Of a stretch of DNA of 64,000 nt, positions 8,491 through 18,307 are shown in pieces (position 1 is the first letter of the stretch; every line of letters starts with the position of its first letter). Source of the stretch: Rhodococcus sp. KBS0724 (GTDB taxonomy: Bacteria > Actinomycetota > Actinomycetes > Mycobacteriales > Mycobacteriaceae); assembly GCF_005938745.2 (NCBI RefSeq), contig NZ_VCBX02000001.1, positions 5,284,501 to 5,348,500 on the forward strand, written 5' to 3'. The notes beneath the pieces were generated by a model. It had not been told where the DNA came from, did not search any database, and worked only from the letters and a program-made list of their open reading frames with translations. A program made the translations under genes and the position numbers.

Positions 8491-9138
8491 TCATTTTGTT
8501 GCGCGAATGACCACCAGTTGCTCGGTATCCTCATCGGCCGTAATCAACCCGCGAGATTCCAGCAGCATCCGGCGCCCCGCCAGGACCGGGCCGAAGGGAA
8601 TCGACCTGCGCGCCGAGACTTCGACATGCATCCCGAATTCCTCGAGGATCGCCGCGGTCTTGTCGACTCCACAGAGCGCAGACTGGAGCAACAGCAACGT
8701 TCCACCCGGAACCACATGATCGGGCGCGCTCGACGCGATCCTGTCCAGCACGCCGCGCCCGTCTTTGCCCGCGTCCCAGGCACGCGCGATGCCCTCCGTC
8801 GGCAATGCGTCCTCCCACGCCGGGACATACGGCGGATTCGAGATGATCAGATCGAACAACTCGCCGCCCACAGCATCCGTCAGATCGCCGCGGCGTGCGT
8901 CGACGCGTTTTCGATTGACCGCAGCGTTGAGCCAGGTGTTGAGCTGTGCGCGCCGGGAAATATCAACCGCTACGACGTGCCCCGCGCCGGCGCGCCTCGC
9001 GGCCACGGACAGAGCGCCGGTTCCACTGCACAGATCGAGCACTCTGCTGGCTGCCGTCAACGGCTCAAACAGCAGTGCGTCGCTCAACAGGGATGTGTCG
9101 TGCTGCGGTGGGTACACGCCTGGCAACCGCACGATCAT
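8491..9138 (-). CDS. HemK/PrmC-like class I methyltransferase (N5-glutamine type)
   Basis: A 215-residue SAM-dependent methyltransferase. Motif I is VLDLCSGTGALSVAA, and the catalytic NPPY (in LIISNPPYVP) is the signature of enzymes that methylate a glutamine amide nitrogen or an amino group of nucleic acid. The short length without an N-terminal helical domain, the PPQHDTSLL opening and the FGPVLAGRR segment resemble the HemK2/Mtq2 subgroup rather than full-length PrmC. It converges on csp. The substrate is not defined by sequence alone. Confidence 0.8.
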   Translation of the reverse strand: MIVRLPGVYPPQHDTSLLSDALLFEPLTAASRVLDLCSGTGALSVAARRAGAGHVVAVDISRRAQLNTWLNAAVNRKRVDARRGDLTDAVGGELFDLIISNPPYVPAWEDALPTEGIARAWDAGKDGRGVLDRIASSAPDHVVPGGTLLLLQSALCGVDKTAAILEEFGMHVEVSARRSIPFGPVLAGRRMLLESRGLITADEDTEQLVVIRATK

Positions 9139-9328
9139 GATCGGCTCCTCGGTGGATGGTCAGCGTGGGGTTCTTCACTCCCCCGCCGAAGTCGGCTACC
9201 CGACCAGCCGCATCTTCACACCATCGCGGGACGTGCCAGGCGACATGGTTTACCCACTACTGCGCCTCGCCAAACACGATCGAGACATGTTTCACGGAAA
9301 CATCTTTCGTTTCGCAGGTGGATCGTGA
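9137..9328 (+). CDS. Doubtful small ORF (63 aa) divergent from the methylase
   Basis: Open from ATG 9137 to TGA 9328. The product has a mixed, non-repetitive composition (for example EVGYPTSRIFTPSRDV and RDMFHGNIFRFAGG) that looks more protein-like than the other frames here. It matches no family I know and has no ribosome binding site. Its start overlaps that of the divergent methylase inside the palindrome CGATCATGATCG (9132-9143). Treat as a candidate only. Confidence 0.22.
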   Translation: MIGSSVDGQRGVLHSPAEVGYPTSRIFTPSRDVPGDMVYPLLRLAKHDRDMFHGNIFRFAGGS

Positions 9329-9421
9329 GAAGGCGCGGCTCATCTGCGGCCATATGGTTTCCTTGAAGCTCCGCGACGCCGAAAAGCGGCGTGACGCAAG
9401 GGTGAGGAAAGGATCGTCGCC

Positions 9422-10120
9422 GTGACCATCGACCAGGTTCTTGTAGTAGTCCCCGCCCACAATGAAGCCGTCGAACTCCCGAACTGCCTCGACGCACTGC
9501 TGGAAGCCGCGCGTCAGACCGACGTTCCCGTTCGGATCGTCACAGTCCTGGACAGCTGCTCCGACCGATCGAGCGAAGTGATCCCGAGCGGCATCGACAT
9601 CATTCGAGTACAGCACCACAACGTCGGGAAATCTCGTGCCACAGGATTCTCGACGTTCGGCACCGACAGTCACAGTGCGTCCGCGTCGACATGGTTTGCC
9701 ACCACCGACGCCGACTCTGCTGTCGGCCCGACATGGCTTGCGCGGCAACTCGAGTACGCGCGCGACGCGGACGTTGTTGCCGGAACAGTGCGCATCACCG
9801 ACTGGGACGATCAGCCGTCGTCCGTCCAGCAACTCTACGAACAGCGGTATCACGCGCATCCGAAAGGTCGGCACGGGCACATCCACGGCGCAAACCTCGG
9901 CATCCGAGCCGACAAGTACTGGAGCGTAGGGGGATTCTCCCATCTCGAGGAAGGCGAGGACGTCGATCTGGTTCGTCGTCTCAGCGAAAACGGCGCTCGG
10001 ATCGCGTGGGCGCAGGACATTGCAGTCACAACCTCGGCGCGCACGGACGGACGCACACCCGGCGGGTTTGCCGGACACATACGAGAACTCGGCACAGAGA
10101 CACTGGATGTGGCGCGATGA
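9422..10120 (+). CDS. Glycosyltransferase family 2
   Basis: A 232-residue GT-A type transferase. The N-terminal nucleotide-sugar fold begins VLVVVPAHNEAVELPNCL, and the metal-binding DxD is in ATTDADSAVG. HAHPKGRHGHIHGANLG and the GGF block near residues 175-185 resemble the acceptor-site end of the domain. No membrane segments. Start GTG 9422 has AGGAAAGG upstream. The stop overlaps the next start by four bases (ATGA), beginning a translationally coupled four-gene set with an acyl-CoA dehydrogenase, PIG-L deacetylase and methyltransferase. Confidence 0.85.
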   Translation: MTIDQVLVVVPAHNEAVELPNCLDALLEAARQTDVPVRIVTVLDSCSDRSSEVIPSGIDIIRVQHHNVGKSRATGFSTFGTDSHSASASTWFATTDADSAVGPTWLARQLEYARDADVVAGTVRITDWDDQPSSVQQLYEQRYHAHPKGRHGHIHGANLGIRADKYWSVGGFSHLEEGEDVDLVRRLSENGARIAWAQDIAVTTSARTDGRTPGGFAGHIRELGTETLDVAR

Positions 10121-11055
10121 CACGACTACACAAACTTCTGAAGGAAACCGACCTCTACCTGCCCTTGCCTGGTAGCGGCGCAACCGCGACACGATGGAAT
10201 GCCCTCGCCGAACTGGCTCGCGACAATGTTGTTTTCGGCAGAATGGCGGAAGCGCACACCGACGCAGTTGCGATACTGGCGGAACTGGACGGGCCGGAAC
10301 CCGAACCTGGGCAACTGTGGGGTGTGTGGGCTGCTGAACCACCACAGCCCGTCGTGAATGCCTCGGAGCACGTGGGCATCTGGACGCTGACCGGACGCAA
10401 GTTGTGGTGCTCGGGCGCAAGTATCTGCACGCACGCTCTGGTGACCGCACTGATCGACGGCACACCATCGCTGTTTGCCGTTGAACTCGGGCTACCCGGC
10501 GTGCATCCCGTTCCCGGTTCGTGGAAAGCAGTCGGCATGGCCGAAAGCGATTCCAGTGCAGTGGACTTCGATGCCGTCCCGGCAATTCCCGTCGGCAATA
10601 TCGGAGACTATCTGACTCGGCCAGGATTCTGGCACGGGGCAATCGGGGTGGCTGCTTGCTGGTACGGCGCCGCGTGTGGTGTCGCCGATGCATTGAGAAA
10701 CACGGCAGCGCACAGCGAAGACCCTTACATCCTGGCGCATTTCGGGGCAGTTGATGCTGCGTTGACAGCCGCCCGCAACACCCTCGACGCCGCCGCAGCC
10801 GAAATCGACGACGATCCTCTCGACAAGAACGGAAAGGCACAGCAGCGGGCGCTTGCAGTACGGGCGATCGTGGAACGGGCAGCTACCGAGACCCTCGACC
10901 GAGTCGGACGCGCTCTGGGAGCAGCACCCCTGTGCCTGGACGGCGACCATGCTGCGCGCGTTGCCGATCTCACCGTCTACCTTCGGCAAAGCCATGCCGA
11001 GAAGGATCTGGCTCAGCTCGGCCGCCTGGCAGCACAAGGATCATCAACATGGTGA
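10117..11055 (+). CDS. Acyl-CoA dehydrogenase-like flavoprotein, short form
   Basis: A 312-residue protein resembling acyl-CoA dehydrogenases but about 70 residues shorter than usual. The middle domain is visible (WTLTGRKLWCSGASICTHALVTA, the beta-domain core with the conserved W-x-S-G pattern), as is a C-terminal helical bundle with YLRQSHAEKDLAQLG. The N-terminal helical domain appears abbreviated. The ATG at 10117 overlaps the glycosyltransferase stop, and the frame upstream of it is only antisense noise. Placed between a glycosyltransferase and a deacetylase, it probably oxidises a pathway intermediate rather than taking part in beta-oxidation. Confidence 0.75.
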   Translation: MTRLHKLLKETDLYLPLPGSGATATRWNALAELARDNVVFGRMAEAHTDAVAILAELDGPEPEPGQLWGVWAAEPPQPVVNASEHVGIWTLTGRKLWCSGASICTHALVTALIDGTPSLFAVELGLPGVHPVPGSWKAVGMAESDSSAVDFDAVPAIPVGNIGDYLTRPGFWHGAIGVAACWYGAACGVADALRNTAAHSEDPYILAHFGAVDAALTAARNTLDAAAAEIDDDPLDKNGKAQQRALAVRAIVERAATETLDRVGRALGAAPLCLDGDHAARVADLTVYLRQSHAEKDLAQLGRLAAQGSSTW

Positions 11056-11807
11056 ACTCGAAACTGTTCGCGCAGAAGCCCGTCGACGACGGTGGTACAC
11101 CGGAATCCGTCTGGCAGCAGTGGCAGCGGCCATTCCCCGAACTCAACCTCTCGACGTGCACACGGCTGGTCATCGTGGCACCTCATCCGGACGACGAGAT
11201 TCTGGGCCTCGGCGGAACAGCACTGATGGCAGCACGTTCGGGCATCGAGGTGCAGATAATCTCCGTCACAGACGGCGGCGCGTCGCATCCCGGTTCTCCC
11301 ACCATCTCGAGAACGGAACTCGAACGGCGTCGACGGATCGAGTCCGTCCGAGCTGCCGAAGAACTCGGTATCCCCGTCCCGATCCGGTTGATGCTCCCTG
11401 ACGGAGACATCCGCACGCACAGTCGTGAGCTTGCGGAGAAGCTCCGTGAGATTCTCGCTGGAGCACCGACAGGAACCTGGTGCGCCTCGACGTGGCGCGG
11501 CGACGGCCATCCCGACCATGAGGCAACCGGAACTGCGGCAGCGCAGGCATGTGCCGACACCGGTGCTCGCCTGATCGAGTACCCCGTCTGGACGTGGCAT
11601 TGGGCAACTCCGGAACATCAGAGCGTTCCGTGGGATCGCCTGCACACCATCACGCTGCCCGCCGATGTGCGTCAAGCCAAAACCTCTGCGGTGCAACAGT
11701 TCACTACGCAGATTTTGCCTCTCTCGGATCATCCCGCCGATCAACCGATACTCCCGCCGCACGCCCTGACCCGGCTGCTGCGCGCCTATGAGACCGTGTT
11801 CGTATGA
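11049..11807 (+). CDS. PIG-L family deacetylase
   Basis: A 252-residue zinc-dependent N-deacetylase of the PIG-L/MshB/LmbE family, acting on N-acetylglucosaminyl-type substrates. The zinc site is complete: HPDDE at His46-Glu50 within VIVAPHPDDEILGLGG, and HPDH with His154 and His157. Asp48 is the expected general base. ATG 11049 overlaps the preceding gene by 7 bases, and the stop overlaps the methyltransferase start (ATGA). In this cassette it may remove an acetyl group from a sugar placed by the upstream glycosyltransferase. It could be confused with MshB, but the context differs from mycothiol genes. Confidence 0.88.
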   Translation: MVNSKLFAQKPVDDGGTPESVWQQWQRPFPELNLSTCTRLVIVAPHPDDEILGLGGTALMAARSGIEVQIISVTDGGASHPGSPTISRTELERRRRIESVRAAEELGIPVPIRLMLPDGDIRTHSRELAEKLREILAGAPTGTWCASTWRGDGHPDHEATGTAAAQACADTGARLIEYPVWTWHWATPEHQSVPWDRLHTITLPADVRQAKTSAVQQFTTQILPLSDHPADQPILPPHALTRLLRAYETVFV

Positions 11808-12421
11808 GTGATCCGCAACTTCCACCTGACTACTTCGACAAGATGTACGCAGCTCAGTCGGATCCGTGGGACTTCGAAACACGCTGGTACGAAAAGAGAA
11901 AATACGCCCTCACCACCGCAATGCTGCCCAAGCCCCGATACCGCCTCGCCTTCGAACCCGGATGCTCCGTCGGGGTCCTCACCGAAATGCTGGCTGATCG
12001 TTGCGATGCCGTGATTGCCACCGACATCGTGCCCTCAGCGCTCGAAACGGCCCGTCGACGACTCGCCGGACACAACGTCGAGTTCAGGGAATGGGACCTC
12101 GGCGCCGACACCTGGCCGGACGCCACCTTCGACCTCATAGTGCTCAGCGAGATCGGCTACTACCTCAGCGTCGAGAAACTCACCGAAGCGATGCGTCGTA
12201 CCGTCGAACACCTCGAAACCGGTGGCACGCTTGTGTGTGCCCATTGGCGGCACATCGTACCGGAATATCCGCAGGCCGGCGATGCCGTTCACTCGGTGGT
12301 GCGGCAGACTCCCGGCTTGGCACAACTCGCGGCGTATCAAGACGAGGACGTCGTGATCGACGTGTTCGTCAAAAGCTCGCAGTCACCGCAGTCCGTGGCT
12401 GCGTCGGAAGGCCTGGTCTGA
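11804..12421 (+). CDS. NodS-like SAM-dependent methyltransferase
   Basis: A 205-residue class I methyltransferase. The opening DYFDKMYAAQSDPWDFETRWYEKRKY is characteristic of the NodS-like family (N-methylation of deacetylated glucosamine in Nod factors is the founding activity). Motif I is reduced to FEPGCSVGVLTEML; IVLSEIGYYL corresponds to motif IV. It is translationally coupled to a PIG-L deacetylase, which fits deacetylation followed by N-methylation of the exposed amine. Its stop is 6 bases from the stop of the convergent transporter gene. Confidence 0.82.
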   Translation: MSDPQLPPDYFDKMYAAQSDPWDFETRWYEKRKYALTTAMLPKPRYRLAFEPGCSVGVLTEMLADRCDAVIATDIVPSALETARRRLAGHNVEFREWDLGADTWPDATFDLIVLSEIGYYLSVEKLTEAMRRTVEHLETGGTLVCAHWRHIVPEYPQAGDAVHSVVRQTPGLAQLAAYQDEDVVIDVFVKSSQSPQSVAASEGLV

Positions 12422-12427
12422 CTCTTT

Positions 12428-13306
12428 TCAGAGAACCTTCTGCGGTACCGAAACCGCAGTGTCGGCGGCATTGCGGGCCAAGGCAACGGTGGCGGCGATC
12501 ATGGCAACAACGGCGAGAACAAGAATCGCAGCCACCGTTCGATCTGCGTCGAGGTACTCACCGAGAACCACAAAACCGAGCAGCGACGCGATCACCGGCT
12601 CCATGATCGTTGTCGCCGGCAACGACGCTTGTAGATCCCCCGCTTGAAAAGCCGACTGCTGCACCGAGGTTGCAACCGCGGCAACCACGACAAGTGCATA
12701 GAACTCGAAGGACGTCAGAACGGCTGACGGTCCGAGCGTTACCAGGTGCACAACACCTTTGGTGAGCACTGCGGCAACTCCGAACAGTGAGCCGCCCGCT
12801 ATTCCGAGCAGCAACGCCCTCGCCGATCCCGTACGCCGATTCGCTCCGAAAAGACAGAGCGCGATGAACGGCAGCCCGATCAGTGTGATCATGATCCAAT
12901 GCTGCGTCTCCGCGCGCGGTTGCCCCGGCCTGGGATCACCGACGACCACCAGCACTGCCACCGACGTGGTGAGCGCCGCTGCCCACAACCACTCCCGCGC
13001 ATTGATCGTGCGCCCACTGAATTGTGCGCCGAGTGGGAGTGCAAACAACAGGGACAGCACCAGCAGCGGCTGCACCAGCAGCAGTGAGCCCAAGCCGAGT
13101 GCCGCAGCCTGAAGCGCGTAACCCGCGATCCCGACGATCGTGCCCAGCCACCAGATCGGGCTGTGCACGAGCGTCGTGATCGGTCCGAGCGCGCCGATGG
13201 AATCATCCGGGACCACCGCTGCCGTGCGCTGGCGAACTACCGTGCCGATCGCGATGCAGACCGCTGCACCGATGGCGAACAACACTGCGAGGAAGGTGTG
13301 GGACAC
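12428..13306 (-). CDS. DMT/EamA-family transporter
   Basis: A 292-residue inner membrane protein with about ten hydrophobic segments in the two-repeat pattern of the drug/metabolite transporter superfamily. ATTIMEPVIASLLGFVVLGE near residue 240 is the usual second-repeat signature, and the C-terminus is a final helix plus short tail. Members export amino acids, nucleobases or drugs. It starts 20 bases after the TatA stop in the same direction, so it probably belongs to the oxidase-RidA-TatA operon, where it could move a substrate or product. Specificity is not visible. Confidence 0.78.
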   Translation of the reverse strand: MSHTFLAVLFAIGAAVCIAIGTVVRQRTAAVVPDDSIGALGPITTLVHSPIWWLGTIVGIAGYALQAAALGLGSLLLVQPLLVLSLLFALPLGAQFSGRTINAREWLWAAALTTSVAVLVVVGDPRPGQPRAETQHWIMITLIGLPFIALCLFGANRRTGSARALLLGIAGGSLFGVAAVLTKGVVHLVTLGPSAVLTSFEFYALVVVAAVATSVQQSAFQAGDLQASLPATTIMEPVIASLLGFVVLGEYLDADRTVAAILVLAVVAMIAATVALARNAADTAVSVPQKVL

Positions 13307-13326
13307 CTCGCTACTTTCGCACAGGA

Positions 13327-13521
13327 TCAGTACTTCTTGCCCGGCGCCAACTCGGAATCGAGCGCAAGATCGGTATCTGCCTGCAGTTCACCGACCTCGG
13401 ACTTGAGAATCCGCATCGACCGCCCCAGCCCGCGGGCCGCGTCCGGCAGCTTCTTGGAACCGAACAACACCAGCAGCACTACAGCGACGATGGCCCAGTG
13501 GGTGGGGCTGAGCGCGCCCAT
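13327..13521 (-). CDS. tatA: Twin-arginine translocase subunit TatA/TatE
   Basis: A 64-residue TatA-type protein. One N-terminal membrane helix ([19 protein letters not shown]) contains the FGxKKLPD hinge, followed by an amphipathic helix ([16 protein letters not shown]) and a short acidic tail. Its start overlaps the stop of the RidA gene (TGATG). Rhodococci normally encode the housekeeping TatA near TatC elsewhere. This copy has no TatC beside it but lies in an operon whose first gene carries a Tat signal, suggesting a dedicated or auxiliary pore subunit. Confidence 0.9.
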   Translation of the reverse strand: MGALSPTHWAIVAVVLLVLFGSKKLPDAARGLGRSMRILKSEVGELQADTDLALDSELAPGKKY

Positions 13522-14192
13522 CAGGCGGGTTCCTTGCCTTCGGGGTACACCGCGTCGACCTCTACCTCGACCAGCCAGCCGGCAACCGGCAGTCCGGCAA
13601 CTTCGAGCGCGAAGCGAGTGGGGCGAGCACTGTTTCGTTCGATCGGTGCGATGGGTGCCGCAGTTCCCATCGGAACCAACTCCGTCTCACCGGAATCGAG
13701 GTTTGTATTGGCAAAGAACTGACGGTACGCGCGATTCCATCCGGTGTAATCGGCCTTGTCCGAGCCGGGAGCGTTGTCGAGGAAGACGCGCATCGTGACA
13801 ACATCTTCGAGTGTCAAGCCCTGGGCTTCGAGATTGTCACGAATCTTCTTGAGCACATTGATGCCCTGCGCTTCGGTAACCGTCACACCGGCCGGCAGTA
13901 CACCACCGGAGAACTGCGAGTCGATGTACGACTCCGGCGATCCTTCGGGTGCGGCTTTGTTTCCAGCCGACGGTCCGATGCCACTGGTTTTGTAGACCGC
14001 TGTATCGCCGCCGATGGCCACACCCTGCGCGATCATCGGATTAGCCTGTCCGGCTTCGAGAACCGACTTCGAAATGAAGGAGCTGGTGGCGGTTTCCGCC
14101 TCGGCGGTATCAGACGAGCACGCTGTCGCGGTGCCGAGTAGCACGGATGCGGCAAACGCTGCGGCAACAACTTTGGTGGTGCGAGTTTTCAT
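13521..14192 (-). CDS. Exported RidA-like (YjgF/YER057c/UK114) protein
   Basis: A 223-residue protein with an N-terminal signal ([19 protein letters not shown], then TATAC, a possible lipobox or signal peptidase I site) and a RidA domain from about residue 80. The C-terminal signature [17 protein letters not shown] contains the arginine that binds the substrate carboxylate in RidA. RidA enzymes hydrolyse reactive enamines or imines to keto compounds plus ammonia and are normally cytosolic, so an exported version is unusual. ATG 14192 is preferred over 14225 because the signal peptide starts there and GAGGAG lies upstream. The next gene upstream is a Tat-exported flavin oxidase that would make imines. 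Confidence 0.85.
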   Translation of the reverse strand: MKTRTTKVVAAAFAASVLLGTATACSSDTAEAETATSSFISKSVLEAGQANPMIAQGVAIGGDTAVYKTSGIGPSAGNKAAPEGSPESYIDSQFSGGVLPAGVTVTEAQGINVLKKIRDNLEAQGLTLEDVVTMRVFLDNAPGSDKADYTGWNRAYRQFFANTNLDSGETELVPMGTAAPIAPIERNSARPTRFALEVAGLPVAGWLVEVEVDAVYPEGKEPA

Positions 14193-14228
14193 GGTGTCTC
14201 CTCGAAAGTGGTGGTAGGTAGTCAAGTG

Positions 14229-15833
<1,605 letters not shown>

Positions 15834-16046
15834 TCAAGCTCCCAAGTGTGCGCCCGGCGACCCGGGTTGTTGGTGTGGAAACAACAATGGCGGGACGATG
15901 GGTCGAGAACTTGTCACACAGGAAACAGTCCGTGGGACTCGAGTGAGAATCAGCCGCCGCACCGACAGGTGCTCTCTCAGCCGGATGCGATCAGGGGACT
16001 CACTTACGAAACTTCTCCGTTACAGAAGTGCATTAGCGTCCCGCGC

Positions 16047-17552
16047 ATGTCCGCACTCACCGAGGCCATCGCGCGATCGTTCACCACGCGCGAGAAGCAA
16101 CCAACCGCGCGCTCACCGCTGCGCGCACTCGGGCGTCGACAACTCTCGGGCGCCGAAGTTTTGGCGCAATCGGTGGCAACCACAGCACCGGCCGTCTCGA
16201 TGGTTGTGCTGCCGGTCACCATGCTGACACATGGACACCTTCTGAGTGGGATGATCACGATCATTGTCGCGACCGTACTGGTCACGTTGATCGCGTTCTG
16301 CATCTCCCAATTCACCAGGAGGATGGCAGCATCGGGCGGACTCCACAGTTTTGCCTTTCGCGGGCTGGGCACCCGAGCCGCCATCACCACCGGCATCGCC
16401 ATCCTCGTCAAATACGTCGGCAGTGCGGTGATGACGCTCTATCACGGTGGGCTGGCGGTGATCACGCTGCTCGGGTTTGCCGGCATACGCGTGCACGGCA
16501 CATTTCAGCTGATCGCCCTGTACACCGTGCTCGCGGCTCTCATCCTTGCGTGCCTGCTCCGGAGTGTCAGATTTGCAGCACTCGCAATTCTCCTGGCCGA
16601 AAGCTGTTCCCTGCTCTTCATTGTCGTCCTCATGATGATCGGCGGAGATCAACAAGCACAGATCATTCCGTCCACCTCGGGCCACGGACTACTGATCACC
16701 GCACTCGCCGCACTCTTTGCGCTCGCCGGATTCGAGAGCGCCGCCTTCTTCGGCCCCGAAGCCCGCCGCCCACTGGTAACCGTGACGCGTACAGTCCTTT
16801 TCACCCCGATCATCTGCGGCGCCCTCTTCATCTTTGCCGGCTGGGCCGCCTGGACGGGGCGCAGCGACACCCTCGTCAACGCGTACCTGCACGGAACCTC
16901 CACCGGTGTCAGCCCTGCCGTAGTGATCGCGCTCAACATCGGAATGGGATGCTCGTGGCTCGCGTCGTCGATGGCGTCGTCGAATGCCGCGTCGCGCCTG
17001 CTCTACTCGTTCGGTGTGGAACGCCTCCTCCCCCGCGTTTTTGCACACGTGCACAGCGCGTTCCGCACACCCGACGTCGCGTTGAGCGCAGTTGTTGCCG
17101 TCGTCCTGTTCGGCGGTGGCACCTTCGCCGTGATCGGGCGAGGTGTGTTCTTCGAAGATCTCCGGCTGACGGTGCGGGCGGCGGTGATTGTCGCCTACGC
17201 ACTGGTGGCGATCAGTTCCGTCGTATTCCTCACACGCATCGGCGAGGACACACCCCGCGTACTCGCCGCCGCATCCTGTGGCAGCGGTGCGGGCGCCGTG
17301 GTCCTCGGATACCTGGTGTACGCGAACATCGTTGACCACACGTACATCGCACCGATCGCAGTGCTGGTGATCCTCAGTTCGGGCACACTGTGGCAGTTCT
17401 ATCTGCGTCGTCGCAGCCCGAAAAGCCTCCTGCACATCGGCGCCTTCGACCAGCCCGAAACCGAGGACGTGCTTCCCGGCGCCGGGGTTTTTGCCACCGA
17501 CGCTGCCGGCAACATCGTGCTGGTGGGCGAATCCGCTGCCGGTCCGCGCTGA
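16047..17552 (+). CDS. APC-family amino-acid permease
   Basis: A 501-residue transporter with about 12 membrane segments. GAEVLAQSVATTAPAVSM near residue 35 is the typical first-helix signature of the APC superfamily, and AALFALAGFESAAFFGPEARRP is the helix 6 region. A cytosolic tail of about 45 residues follows the last helix (LLHIGAFDQPETEDVLPG). The ATG at 16047 is chosen because upstream in-frame sequence is non-coding. It is divergent from the exported oxidase gene across a 213-base promoter region, so it may import amino acids related to that oxidase. Its stop overlaps the next start (TGATG). Confidence 0.85.
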   Translation: MSALTEAIARSFTTREKQPTARSPLRALGRRQLSGAEVLAQSVATTAPAVSMVVLPVTMLTHGHLLSGMITIIVATVLVTLIAFCISQFTRRMAASGGLHSFAFRGLGTRAAITTGIAILVKYVGSAVMTLYHGGLAVITLLGFAGIRVHGTFQLIALYTVLAALILACLLRSVRFAALAILLAESCSLLFIVVLMMIGGDQQAQIIPSTSGHGLLITALAALFALAGFESAAFFGPEARRPLVTVTRTVLFTPIICGALFIFAGWAAWTGRSDTLVNAYLHGTSTGVSPAVVIALNIGMGCSWLASSMASSNAASRLLYSFGVERLLPRVFAHVHSAFRTPDVALSAVVAVVLFGGGTFAVIGRGVFFEDLRLTVRAAVIVAYALVAISSVVFLTRIGEDTPRVLAAASCGSGAGAVVLGYLVYANIVDHTYIAPIAVLVILSSGTLWQFYLRRRSPKSLLHIGAFDQPETEDVLPGAGVFATDAAGNIVLVGESAAGPR

Positions 17553-18304
17553 TGGTGGGTCGACCACGAGATCTCGGCGGCCATGAACCGAGAGCAGTCC
17601 AGCGCGCATTGGCATTGCTCGAGTCCGCGGCGCAACTCGGTTCAGGCGCCACCGCCAAAGATATTGCCGCACTGGCAGGCATCCCGCCCGCCACGGCGTA
17701 CCGGTTGCTCAACATCCTTGTCGCCGACGGTTACCTGGTCCGGATCGCGGATCTCTCCGGATTTGCGCTCGGCCGACGCACCCGCGAATTGGCCGGGGCC
17801 GCCGCCGAACCCACACCGGTGGACAACTCCGTACTCCTCGAAGAACTGCGCGACCAAGTGCGCTACGGCGTGTACCTCGCGTCGTACGACAAGGGAAAGG
17901 TCCGGTTGGTCGACCGCGATCCCGATCACGAGCTTTCCGGTGAACGCACTCTCGTGAGCGCGCTGCACGCCTCGGCTATCGGAAAACTGTTGTTATCTTC
18001 GCGGCCCGAACTGGCGGCCTCGCCGCTCAAGAAGATCACCGCGCACACCATCACCGACGCCGACCACCTCGAACTCGAACTCTCCCGCATCAGACGCGGT
18101 GAGCCGGCGCGGGAGGTCGACGAGATTCGCATCGGCCGCTCAGCGCTTGCCGTTCCGATCAGTGACGGCCAGAACGGTGTTGTGGGCTCGCTGGCCGCTA
18201 TCGGCCCCACCGGCAGACTGTCCACCGAGGACACCGGGCTCGAGGCTTTGCTCCGCGACTACGCCGGCCGGATGGTCTCTCCATCGTTGTGCCGAGCCAG
18301 CTGA
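17552..18304 (+). CDS. IclR-family transcriptional regulator
   Basis: A 250-residue regulator with an N-terminal winged helix (residues about 12-70: AVQRALALLESAAQ, TAKDIAALAGIPPATAYRLLNIL) and a C-terminal effector-binding domain (LVSALHASAIGKLLLSS, IRIGRSALAVPI). It is translationally coupled to the permease (TGATG). The position suggests that it controls the permease and probably the divergent oxidase operon. It converges on the GDSL gene with only 3 bases between stops. Confidence 0.9.
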   Translation: MVGRPRDLGGHEPRAVQRALALLESAAQLGSGATAKDIAALAGIPPATAYRLLNILVADGYLVRIADLSGFALGRRTRELAGAAAEPTPVDNSVLLEELRDQVRYGVYLASYDKGKVRLVDRDPDHELSGERTLVSALHASAIGKLLLSSRPELAASPLKKITAHTITDADHLELELSRIRRGEPAREVDEIRIGRSALAVPISDGQNGVVGSLAAIGPTGRLSTEDTGLEALLRDYAGRMVSPSLCRAS

Positions 18305-18307
18305 CTC

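Noticed and set aside
9257..10840. 527-codon minus-strand open frame
   Set aside because: It lies antisense to the GT2 and acyl-CoA dehydrogenase genes; composition is Arg/Cys/Ser-rich with no family motifs, while the plus strand has clear motifs and tight gene overlaps.
16689..17672. 327-codon minus-strand frame
   Set aside because: Antisense to the APC permease; polar, Gly/Arg/Asp-rich composition with no recognisable domain.
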